This document shows positions 1 through 10,300 of a DNA stretch of 64,000 bases, piece by piece. Numbering within the stretch: the first letter of the stretch is position 1; each line of letters begins with the position of its first letter. The translations under genes and the position numbers were made by a program. Origin of the DNA: Actinostola sp. cb2023 (Eukaryota; Cnidaria; Anthozoa; Actiniaria; Actinostolidae); the NCBI GenBank assembly GCA_033675265.1, contig JAUJYZ010001545.1, forward strand, positions 515,001-579,000, written 5' to 3'. The notes under the pieces are model-generated. The model did not search any database and was not told the DNA's origin. It saw only the letters and a list, made by a program, of their open reading frames with translations.

Positions 1-14
1 AGGATTTTAACAAT

Positions 15-295
15 TGTCTTAGATTTCTCTATAACAAATTGTTTTATTCTAATTGTATCATACAACGTACGGATTGCAAAGACCTTGTGTCCGAACCCAT
101 AATGCCTTGCGCGCTCAAAGAATGTTCGAAATGCATCATGGGATCGAACACAAATGTCTTAGATTGACTGTTTCTCTATAACACAGTGTTCTAATTATGT
201 CATACGAACTGCAAAGACCTTGTGTTCAAACCCATAATGCCTTGCGCGCCCAAGGTATTTTCGAAATGCATCATGGGAGCGGCACAAAGTCTTTG
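15..295. repeat. direct duplication of about 140 bp
   Basis: Two adjacent copies start near 15 and 156. Both carry TTTCTCTATAAC, then GCAAAGACCTTGTGT, ACCCATAATGCCTTGCGCGC and GAAATGCATCATGGGA. They differ by scattered substitutions, so the duplication is not very recent. The blocks CCATAATGC and GCATCATGG make each copy partly self-complementary, so the unit may itself be a foldback element. No coding sense is seen. Confidence 0.7.
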
Positions 296-444
296 AATGA
301 TTTATTCACTTACGGAATATCTGCAGAGTTTTGCCTTTTCTCTGGAATCGAACAGACAAAACTTGAGAAAAGTATTGAATTCTAAACGAACATAAATTAA
401 TACATTCACCATTTACAACGTGAAAAATCTACAGTGTTTATTAT

Positions 445-1998
445 TTACAGCCTAGTCTGTACATTTACTGGGTTATAAGTGCATGTAAAGTTAATGTCGT
501 TCGTACCTTTCTTTCGCGTTCTCCAGTAACATGTCGTTATTACTAAACACATAAACACAACGAATAAAACACCAATCACAATGACGATGGATACAAGAGG
601 AAAACTGTCTTTAGGATATTGCTGCTCCACTGGAAAAAAAAAACCGATGTAAAATGATTACGCACAATTTGAAAGGAGAGGAGAGGAGAGGAGAGGAGAG
701 GAGAGGAGAGGAGAGGAGAGGAGAGGAGTTGTTTATATGCTCGCACCTGATCGCTTTTGTGTCGATGTTTTAGACGTGCTGATTCGAGAAGTAGGATAGT
801 TTGTAGCGCTTGGGGTACTGTAATTAGACGCGTCTGGAGGCTTCTTGCTTGTGGAATGTTTGCTCGTTGGGACTGAGGTTATCTGAACTTGCTGAGTTGT
901 AAATTTTACACTGTGGATGAGTTTGGTGGGTGGAACATCTGTTGTTGAACTTTGAACTAAACGGAAATAAAGTAGTGTTCAGTCTGACTGTCTTTTTATT
1001 TCAAATATATTTTATATTTTATTTTATTCGTCACAAAGTGCAAAAAGTGACAGGAATGGATGACAGAACAGGCGTCACAATTGGTTCATTTATTGGTTTA
1101 TCTCCCCCTTACAAATGACAAGTAATAAATAAAGTCTGTATAGATGATTAAGTGACTAAGGAAAAACGAATAGGAAAAAATGATGTAATTTATGGCGGCT
1201 GGTATATTGGAATTTTGCTATGAAAAAGAGTAATGATTATATTATAATCATGTTAGCTTCATGATCCGATCATGAAGCTATCGTTGGGTTATGTAACAAA
1301 ACTAATAAACAAACCGGCATAAAAACAAACAAACAAACGATAAAAGACAAATAACACGAAAATGTTACCGGTTAATTTAGTAGATTTAGATGTCACAGGT
1401 TTTGCAGTTGTCGAAGATACTTGCGAATTCCTGTAACATCCTATGCAGTCACTGGAATCTACTGTAAAACAATTTCTGATACTCAAAATAATGTTCATTA
1501 CTCTAAAGAATCAGTTAGATAATGTATCAGTCTGCTAATAGTTTTGTTAATAACTTCATAATCATGTTGTCTTTCTAAGCACCATAATACATTGTCATGT
1601 TTACTTACCTTTACTGTATTCACATATGTAAGCTTTAGCTTGGCGGCCCCCTATATCGTTAAACAGTCCTTGTGTTTCTGTAGGCCAGTTCTTTGCCATT
1701 ACCACGTACTGTTCGATATCCTCGTTATCTGGTTTGTTAGGTTGCCACTTGTTGATCGTAAGACTTTGTCCACTAATCCATCTCCATTCGGCCCCTGTTG
1801 TCTTAGTCAAACCAATGTACCATTCGTTGTCTGAATCTCCATCGCCAACGTGGATATTCTGTATCTTATCATTTATAAACTTCCATTCACCTTCTGTTTC
1901 CATGGATACCAAGCGGCTCGCATTATTTCTACAGTCCATTTTGCTATTTTCCCAGTTTTCCATGGCAGTGTTAAATGTATAGCAGGAACAGAGTGAGG
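445..1998 (-). CDS. C-type lectin domain membrane protein with Ser/Thr stalk (5' exons not found)
   Basis: Four exons join in consistent phase 1: 1609-1998, 1369-1461, 747-956 and 445-629, all with AG acceptors and GT donors. They give about 291 residues. The first exon encodes a C-type lectin fold running from CYTF through DNEWYIGL, WRWISG, NKWQPNKPDN and LFNDIGG to YICEYSK. The usual sugar-site motifs are altered: KPD stands where EPN or QPD is usual and FND where WND is usual, so calcium and sugar binding are uncertain. Next come a short Cys-containing linker (SSDCIGCYRN) and about 95 residues rich in Ser, Thr, Pro and Lys, a mucin-like stalk. The last exon gives one membrane helix (residues LVSIVIVIGVLFVVFMCLVI) and a short tail ending VQTRL. 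The signal-peptide exon should lie above 1998 on this strand but I could not identify it. A TTTATT (AATAAA on the minus strand) lies just beyond the stop at 437-442. Predicted role: cell-surface recognition; ligand unknown. Confidence 0.8.
673..728. repeat. GGAGA microsatellite
   Basis: About eleven perfect copies of a 5-bp GGAGA unit. It sits in the lectin gene intron between the stalk and membrane exons. Confidence 0.95.
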
Positions 1999-2089
1999 CT
2001 GGTTGGAATGAAACAGATCAGTGATCATGAATAACTATTTCATTCATGCAGTAAAGTATGCTTTTGAATGTCTCAGTTGTCTGGACAGT

Positions 2090-2268
2090 CGCTCACGATC
2101 AGTTAGTTTGTCTGTCTGTCTGTAGTTGTTTCATTTGGTATCTGTTTGCTTGTCTTGCTTGTCTGTCTGTTAATCGTTTGCTTGTCTGTCTGACTGTCTG
2201 TCTGTCTGTTTGTCTGTCTGTAGTTGTTTCATTTGGTATCTGTTTGCTTGTCTGTGTGTTTTTCTAAG
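2090..2268. repeat. CTGT microsatellite with a larger duplication
   Basis: Imperfect GTCTGTCTGTCTG runs. The segment TAGTTGTTTCATTTGGTATC occurs twice, near 2122 and 2221, so the block also duplicated as a larger unit. The reading frames here are compositional only. Confidence 0.85.
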
Positions 2269-2837
2269 CATAATACATGACCCCATATTCCAGAATTAGA
2301 TAAAACTGGTCCTCAAGTCGTTAGACGTTCAGTTAAATGAATCTTAGCGTGACAGACAGATTCTTCCTCATCGTTTATTATTCATATTTTTCATTTTACT
2401 ATTTCACATACCACAACGTTTCTGAAAACAGGTGTATTCTGTGATATTTTTTTTTTTGCCATTCACATCAGTACTTCCGTGTCATCTTTCTTACGATTCT
2501 AGCATAATTACTTCTACATCTCTACAGGTCGACACAATCTCCATCTTACAACGACACTTACTTCCGGGGACGGCATAAGTTGAATTGCTTTAGAACAACA
2601 ATCAACTGATATACACCTATTCCAAAAGTCGTTGTAGCGCATCCTGAAAGCAACGATGCGCGCAACAAGCTACGACCGAAATATAAACTTTGGGACTTTC
2701 TCCTTATTCATAAATATATAAATCCGAAGACATTTGACAACATAGCATTTTCAAATAGCCAAAAATATCCAAGAAAATGCTATTAAAACGCTCGTAGGGA
2801 ATAAACTGATCGAAATAGTACGGTCTTAAGCGATTAT

Positions 2838-2945
2838 TTAGATTTTCTAGAAGTCCTTTCTGCGGTCGTCAGCAAAGAGTTCCAGAGTACAGGACCAGCA
2901 ACAGAAAACGAATATTCACCATAGTGTGAGGTGTATACACCTTTT
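2838..2945 (-). mobile_element. LINE reverse-transcriptase C-terminal fragment
   Basis: The minus strand reads YGEYSFSVAGPVLWNSLL, then TTAERTSRKSK and a stop at 2838-2840. Tyr-Gly-x-x-Ser-Phe-Ser-x-Ala-Gly-Pro-x-x-Trp-Asn-Ser-Leu is the characteristic C-terminal end of many non-LTR retrotransposon ORF2 proteins. Only this end is recognisable and upstream sequence is degenerate, so it is a dead 5'-truncated copy. Confidence 0.75.
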
Positions 2946-3620
2946 CTGAGCATTTTTTTCTCAGTGTACAACAGAAATGTGCGAAGAGCGCGCGCGCGTT
3001 TTTGCCAGTGTTTCTACATCTATCAGTGAAATATCCTCTTTGCAATAGAACCATTAGCAAGTTTTTTTAGCCAGTTATCTGATCTATTCGATCATTTGCC
3101 TGATACTTTAATTCTACTCTTTATGACGATTCTGTTGTAATTATATCTACACTAGAACGAGTAAAGTAGCTGCTGCGGATATTATGCGCTTACCTGTGTT
3201 TTCAGTCACCGTCACTCCAGAATGTTATCAGAAGAACTTTTACACTGATTTTTGATTTGTTTTAAACAAGAAACATTGTTGAATATTAACTCAGTGATTG
3301 TTTACGATTAGGTCGATATCTTTCTTCTGTCTTGCACTTCGAGATTCGATGCAGAAACAAAGATAGAACTGATCAGTTTGTTATTGTTCGTTGAACTGAG
3401 ACAATCCGTGAATAAATACAAATATATTTGCAAATACTGACTCGTGACAATAACGTCAAATCATTCACATTATTTTCTCCGTGATTTTCATTGGTCGAGA
3501 GACGACTACGTCACTGCAGATAACTTCCTACGAATAAGTGTTTTCGTTCTCCTCGACAATGGCAGCTCGATATTTTCCAGAGTTGTTGCTTTAGGTGAGA
3601 GAAAATAACGTGAATGATAA

Positions 3621-3758
3621 AACAATTATTGAACTCGGTTTTTGCAAAATATCGTGATTTTGTCAGTGTCTCGCAGATAATTATTTGCCTCTGCCGAATC
3701 TGCTCGCCGCTGGCAAATCACGATATTTTGCTCAACCTCATCCAATAATTGCTAAATC
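3621..3758. mobile_element. foldback MITE, imperfect arms
   Basis: AATTATTGAACTCGG plus TTTGCAAAATATCGTGATTT on the left is answered by AAATCACGATATTTTGC and CCAATAATTG on the right. The loop is about 50 bp. No coding capacity. Confidence 0.6.
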
Positions 3759-3888
3759 TCTGCATAGCAATACTTGACAAGCCATCTCACAACCGGATGC
3801 AAATTATAAATATATCTAGCTACATTCTTTTACATTTGAAGTATTTCTCTTTTCTCGAGATTGGTATATATTGGTGGTACATAGGTTG

Positions 3889-4320
3889 GTAGAGTGGTTT
3901 TTATTAACCCGTGAAATAGACTTAAGAAATATCAAAACGTTTTCCGTGTTTGCATAGCCCGATGCAAACCCGAGGGGGGTTTGGGAGAATCTGAGAGCTG
4001 ATGTGTAAAACCGAGCCGCATGCGAGATAGGTTTTACGCAGAGCTTGAGACTTCTCCCAAATCCCCTCCTGTTTGCATCTTGCTATGCAGACTCGGAAAA
4101 ACGTTTTATATTTCTTTTATCAAATAAAAACAACTGTAACGTCATTACCATGTTTGCATAGGCTGATACAAACACAGGTAACAGCCAATCAGATCACAGA
4201 GATTTCTCAATGTATTTGATAAATTAATATAAGCACACTGTTTAGTATACACCCTAATTTGTACACACCGGCCAACTAATAGTTTCTATTTCACGGATTA
4301 ATCAGTGAAAACCACTCTAC
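3889..4320. mobile_element. foldback MITE, about 430 bp, nested inverted repeats
   Basis: Outer inverted repeats are GTAGAGTGGTTTTTATTAAC with CCGTGAAATAG at the left and the matching CTATTTCACGG with CAGTGAAAACCACTCTAC at the right. A second inner pair, AAAACGTTTTCCGTGTTTGC at 3935 and its complement near 4085-4108, folds the middle. No transposase is present, so it is non-autonomous. Confidence 0.7.
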
Positions 4321-5215
4321 ATAGTTTTCTGTTTCACGGGTTTAGTAAGATCAACGTTGCTATGTTTCAGTGTTTGTAAGTTCTATTTCATGATTTGCAT
4401 ATATTTTTTTTGTGAAATAGCAATGCGCTAGTACTTCTGCTGTGGCCTGTCTATTCTACTTTCGATCGGAAGTCTGAAGTGCTTTTAATTTAGAATTGAA
4501 CTATTGGTAACGATGAGTATTATTCCCAAACTATTAATAACATTCACGTCCAGGGGACAAAAGGGAAAAGATTCACATGGTATTCTTAACTGAACATTTA
4601 TTTACTCGGGCGGTCAGGCGTCGGTAAATGAGTTATCCCCTCTCAATACATGTTACTTCCTTGTCCACAAACACACAAGGAAGAAGTCCCCCTAGCCTTG
4701 CGCAATATTGTATGGCAATATGATTACAGCAGTGGTGTGGGTTCTTTTACGTCCCTCCGATGCAATGTAATGGAGTTTGGAGAGACGGGACCGCCATTTT
4801 ACGTGGTCATCCGAGCCACGTGAAGGTCTAACCATTTGTAGATGTGATTACAAAGGCAGCACCTTCTCCTCAATTGTTGTGAGCCAATTTATTGAAGTAC
4901 ATTGTGATCCTACTTCTGCAACATTGCGCGCATAAATTGCAGGGGTAGAAATCGTACGATTGTCTGTAGCTTTAGTCTGTAGCAAAACTGTGTTGATGCT
5001 TACGAAAAGAACGAGGCGATTCTTCTTTTTAGTTTTAATCTTTATTTATTAGTTCACTGGCGTGTACAATGTACATACATAACGTTACAACCCAACGAAA
5101 ATAAAAGTGAGGGCTGGCTGTTTCGTTTTATGGAAGCGAATCAGACAGGATAATGAAACTGATGATGCATTTGATTGCTTCATTTCATGTTTGTTTTCTA
5201 GTGAGAAAAAAATGA
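4321..5215. other. intergenic, no gene seen
   Basis: Low-complexity AT-rich sequence with many stops on both strands. I see no exon with plausible splice sites and no long inverted or tandem repeat. A YY1-like CCGCCATTTTACG block lies near 4790. Confidence 0.4.
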
Positions 5216-5239
5216 AGCTTTCTAAAAGAATAGCAAGAA

Positions 5240-5572
5240 GGACAGACAGGCAGAAGACAGAAAGAGAGAGGGACAGACAGACAGAAGACAGTCAGAGAGA
5301 GGGACAGACAGACAGAGGGACAGACAGACAGAGGGACAGACAGACAGAAGACAGACAGACAGAAGACAGACAGACAGACAGACAGAATGAATAGCTACCC
5401 AATATCATAGGGACAGACACAGAGGGACATAGAGACAGACAAAGGGACGGACAGACAGAGTGAAAGACAGAGGGACAGACAGACAGGCAGAGGGACAGGC
5501 AGATAGAGTGAAAGACAGACAGACGAAACGAAAAGGATACAGACAGACAGACAGACAGACGGACAGACGAGA
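5240..5572. repeat. ACAG microsatellite, interrupted
   Basis: Long runs of GACAGACAGACA broken by AGAAGACAG and AGAGGGACAG variants. The open frames on both strands come from the short repeat and are not genes. Confidence 0.95.
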
Positions 5573-5816
5573 CAATAGCCAGCGAACAGTAATAAATAAT
5601 TCGTTGGTTTGATATAATTATATGGAAAAATAGAATCTCTTTTTTTAGATTAATATATAGATACAATAGATATCTATTAGTCATTATTGGCGCTGAATAT
5701 ACCTCACTCGTTTAGCCGATATCTGCTTGTAAATGATGCCATTCATAAATACATGCAATCTGTGCTATGTATTAAATACGTACATGGTAATTGTTTAAAA
5801 TACAACGCGCGCGCAG

Positions 5817-5860
5817 CGGCCATGTTGGATGACGTCATCGTTTGTCATCCAACATGGCCG
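5817..5860. promoter_or_regulatory. perfect 17-bp palindrome with CRE and YY1-like boxes
   Basis: CGGCCATGTTGGATGAC at 5817-5833 is repeated as its exact reverse complement at 5844-5860, with a 10-bp spacer. The left junction forms the full cAMP-response element TGACGTCA at 5830-5837. Each outer arm carries AACATGGCCG, close to the YY1 core. It could be a bidirectional promoter core or the centre of an eroded foldback element; no flanking gene decides. Confidence 0.5.
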
Positions 5861-6468
5861 CCGTCATTACCGTAATTGGTACCGTCTCTTGTTATTACTG
5901 ACGCAAGCGCACCAGCAATTAACCAGGGAGGCGTCAGCACCTTTTATAACTCTCTAAGCACTAGGACGTCGATTACAGCTACTACGAGTATTTGCTGAAT
6001 CCACGTAGCTTCGTTCTCGACGTACAGAGGCTTTGCATGTTATCAAATAAGCTAAATTCTCTAATATATTTAACTTTGTCGCAAACAGCGCTTAGCTGTT
6101 ATGGTTTTCTTAAGATGAATAGTATTTTTCAGAATTGAAAAATCAAATTGAAAAATTAAGTGAAATCTGGAATGGAATTTAGAATGTGGATCTTATGGAA
6201 TGAATGTGAAATTTGCTAGTAATTTGCTATTATACTATTGTCAATTGAAATGATAAAATATACATAGATATAATTACATTAAATAAGTCGCTAATTGCAT
6301 GCGACCATTAGTGAATAACACCACTATAATATGACATTGCTTACCGATTAAACATTAACCAGGTCAACTATTGATTACGAAAATCACGTGTTTAGACTAA
6401 CTATTTGAATAAATACGAGTAATATAGTTTACATATTTATATATTGGATACACTAGGATGAGGGAGAA

Positions 6469-6662
6469 TAGACCTCTTTAGCTTGTATGCAAATTGCCCA
6501 TTTCAGATCATGTGATGTAAACATTGATATTCTCTGGAGAATTAGTCCTTTCAATATAAACGAATAAATTTCAGAAATATAAAGGAACAATTCTCCAGAG
6601 AATATCATGTTTACATCACATGATCTGAAATGGGCAATTTGCATACAAGCTAAAGAGGTCTA
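6469..6662. mobile_element. long hairpin MITE, 194 bp
   Basis: TAGACCTCTTTAGCTTGTAT at the left end is matched by ATACAAGCTAAAGAGGTCTA at the right end, and the complementarity continues for about 80 bp per arm with one or two mismatches. The loop is about 30 bp. Near identity of the arms suggests a young insertion. Confidence 0.85.
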
Positions 6663-6731
6663 TTGCTTAGTAAACTCAATCCTTACTAATTCTTCTTCAA
6701 TCTGCTGTGAAGATCACCATATCAGATCGCG

Positions 6732-7083
6732 TACACCTAATTACGTCTACCGTAGTTGAGTTATCCAAAGCGTTTCAAAGATAGAGTTAGAGGTTTAGGA
6801 AGACAAAATGTTGTCAATTTCTGTGAAAATCGTCTTTTCTAGCTGTATAACAAAATCATAACCGTTAAATAATTTAGTGTACTTTCCATTTGGCAGAAGT
6901 GACTGGACTGTTCTGTTCTGTTCTGGAAACTGGTTCAGATAGTTCTCAGAACTGACACATTCCATTTAAGAATTATTATTAAGAACCGGTTGATCAGACC
7001 AGTCAGTTCTGCCAAATGGAAAGCGCCCTTTTTCATTGAACGTTTGATTTGTTAGGCCGTCAGCGATTGGCTAATTAGGTGTA
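6732..7083. mobile_element. MITE with TACACCTAATTA termini
   Basis: TACACCTAATTA at the left and TAATTAGGTGTA at the right bound a 352-bp segment with no coding capacity. A second inverted pair inside is CTTTCCATTTGGCAGAA (near 6886) and TTCTGCCAAATGGAAAG (near 7007). It lies just beyond the 3' end of the Pax gene. It shares its tips with other elements in the window. Confidence 0.75.
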
Positions 7084-7344
7084 CGCTATCATACTTTCAT
7101 AGAATTAAGCTGCATGTCTTATGATTAATTCAGCTATTCTCAACAATTAAATTCATTCATTGTGTTGTCTGATTTCAAGTATTTCGATGTTCCCCGGAAC
7201 TTGTTCTTTCTTTCGTTCAATCTTTTCCCTTTTGATTCGCGTTTCTCATTTTCACTTGAAATATTGAATGTGAACGTATGCTTGTGAGGTAAGGTTTCTT
7301 GTCAGCGCATGCGCAGTTTCTTGTCGCGTTTTATCCCACACGTC

Positions 7345-10300
7345 TCACCCTTGGGTAAGAGTATCAAGTGCTGACATGGAGGGTCTTAGAGGTAAAAATG
7401 TCCCAGGCCCCACAATTTTCATAATTGGCGAGGTAAACTCTGTAGTCATGGGGCGAGCAAACTGCATTGCTTGGATACCGTTAGCTAGTGGATTTCCAAC
7501 TGGTATCGTAGAGAATCGCGGACCTGTTGTAGAGATTGGCGCGTAAACGGAAGTCGTCGAAGTACTTCCGGTGTTGCTGTGAATTTCAGAACGAGGCGCG
7601 CCAGCAAACTGAAATGTTATATGTGGAGGAAATGATTCCTTGTTTACACCAACCGCGTGGTTGGCGGGTCCTGATTGGCTGGAATCTGAAATGCATACCA
7701 CAGGATACTGAGATGACCAGTGGATGTTCTCAGAATGTACTCCGTTACCATTTGTTTGGTTAGTCATCGGTCTTTCTTGTTCCATATGTTGATGTGGGAA
7801 CCCTGTGTTATTTCCATGTCCGTTCAATCCATTTACTTGAAGACCATTGAGTGCATTGATTTGATTGATTCCGTTTAAGCCGTTGACGGTCTGACAGCTT
7901 AGGTTAGCCAGTGCATTGATTCCATTGATTGTGCTGATCCCAGCCAGGCCATTAATGCCACTGAGGGCTGTACTCCCATTCACAAATCCCACTCCATTTC
8001 CCATTCCATTTCCCATCCCATTCATCCCATTCATCTGTGCTGCCATGCCGTTGATTCCATTTAATGCACTGATGCCGTTCATGTTTCCCATTCCATTTAA
8101 TGCATTCATGTTGATTGCATTCATGTCTGTAATTGTGTTCAGGCCGTTGATGTTTCCAGCAAACGCAAACCCGCTAGGAATCACGGAGTTGTACTTGATC
8201 CATGTGGGTGACACACGTGTGTATACAGGCTGTTATATATCCAATAAAATATTATTAATACATTCAGCATATCATGTGATCTCTGTTGATCCATGTGGGT
8301 GACACACGTGTGTATACAGGCTGTTACATATCCAATAAAATATTATTAATACATCCAACATATCATGTGATCTCCGTTGATCCATGTGGGTGACACACGT
8401 GTGTATACAGGCTGTTATATATCCAATAAAATATTATTAATACATTCAGCATATCATGTGATCTCCGTTGATCCATGTGGGAGACACACGTGTGTATACA
8501 GGCTGTTATATATCCAATAAAATATTATTAATACATTCAGCATATCATGTGATCTCCGTTGATCCATGTGGGAGACACACGTGTGTATACAGGCTGTTAT
8601 ATATCCAATAAAATATTATTAATACATTCAGCATATCATGTGATCTCCGTTGATCCATGTGGGTGACACACGTGTGTATACAGGCTGTTATATATCCAAT
8701 AAAATATTATTAATACATTCAGCATATCATGTGATCTCCGTTGATCCATGTGGGTGACACGCGTGTGTATACAGGCTGTTATATATCCAATAAAATATTA
8801 TTAATACATTCAGCATATCATGTGATCTCCGTTGATCCATGTGGGAGACACGCGTGTGTATACAGGCTGTTATATATCCAATAAAATATTATTAATACAT
8901 TCAGCATATCATGTGATCTCTCCGTTCCATGTTGCATAGTGATCTCCGTTGATCCATGTGGGTGACACGCGTGTGTATACAGGCTGTTATATATCCAATA
9001 AAATATTATTAATACATTCAACATATCATGTGATCTCTGTTGATCCATGTGGGTGACACACGTGTGTATACAGGCTGTTATATATCCAATAAAATATTAT
9101 TAATACATTCAACATATCATGTGATCTCCGTTGATCCATGTGGGTGACACACGTGTGTATACAGGCTGTTATATATCCAATAAAATATTATTAATACATT
9201 CAACATATCATGTGATCTCTGTTGATCCATGTGGGTGACACACGTGTGTATACAGGCTGTTATATATCCAATAAAATATTATTAATACATTCAGCATATC
9301 ATGTGATCTCCGTTGATTCATGTGGGTGACACACGTGTGTATACAGGCTGTTATATATCCAATAAAATATTATTAATACATTCAGCATATCATGTGATCT
9401 CCGTTGATCCATGTGGGAGACAGACGTGTGTATACAGGCTGTTATATATCCAATAAAATATTATTAATACATTCAGCATATCATGTGATCTCCGTTGATC
9501 CATGTGGGTGACACGCGTGTGTATACAGGCTGTTATATATCCAATAAAATATTATTAATACATTCAGCATATCATGTGATCTCCGTTGATCCATGTGGGA
9601 GACACACGTGTGTATACAGGCTGTTATATATCCAATAAAATATTATTAATACATTCAGCATATCATGTGATCTCCGTTGATCCATGTGGGTGACACACGT
9701 GTGTATACAGGCTGTTATATATCCAATAAAATATTATTAATACATTCAGCATATCATGTGATCTCCGTTGATCCATGTGGGTGACACACGTGTGTATACA
9801 GGCTGTTATATATCCAATAAAATATTATTAATACATTCAACATATCATGTGATCTCCGTTGATCCATGTGGGAGACACGCGTGTGTATACAGGCTGTTAT
9901 ATATCCAATACAATATTATTAATACATTCAGCATATCATGTGATCTCCGTTGATCCATGTGGGAGGCACACGTGTGTATACAGGCTGTTATATATCCAAT
10001 AAAAATATTATTAATACATTCAGCATATCATGTGATCTCCGTTGATCCATGTGGGTGACACACGTGTGTATACAGGCTGTTATATATCCAATAAAATATT
10101 ATTAATACATTCAGCATATCATGTGATCTCCGTTGATCCATGTGGGTGACACGCGTCTGTATACAGGCTGTTATATATCCAATAAAATATTATTAATACA
10201 TTCAGCATATCATGTGATCTCCGTTGATCCATGTGGGAGACACGCGTGTGTATACAGGCTGTTATATATCCAATACAATATTATTAATACATTCAGCATA

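Noticed and set aside
2869..3060. Signal-peptide-like MVNIRFLLLVLYSGTLC as first lectin exon
   Set aside because: It is the wrong frame of a LINE reverse-transcriptase end and has no phase 1 donor.
3180..3240. Minus-strand donor at AACACAG/GTAAGC as an upstream lectin exon
   Set aside because: Phase fits, but an in-frame TAA lies ten codons upstream with no acceptor between.
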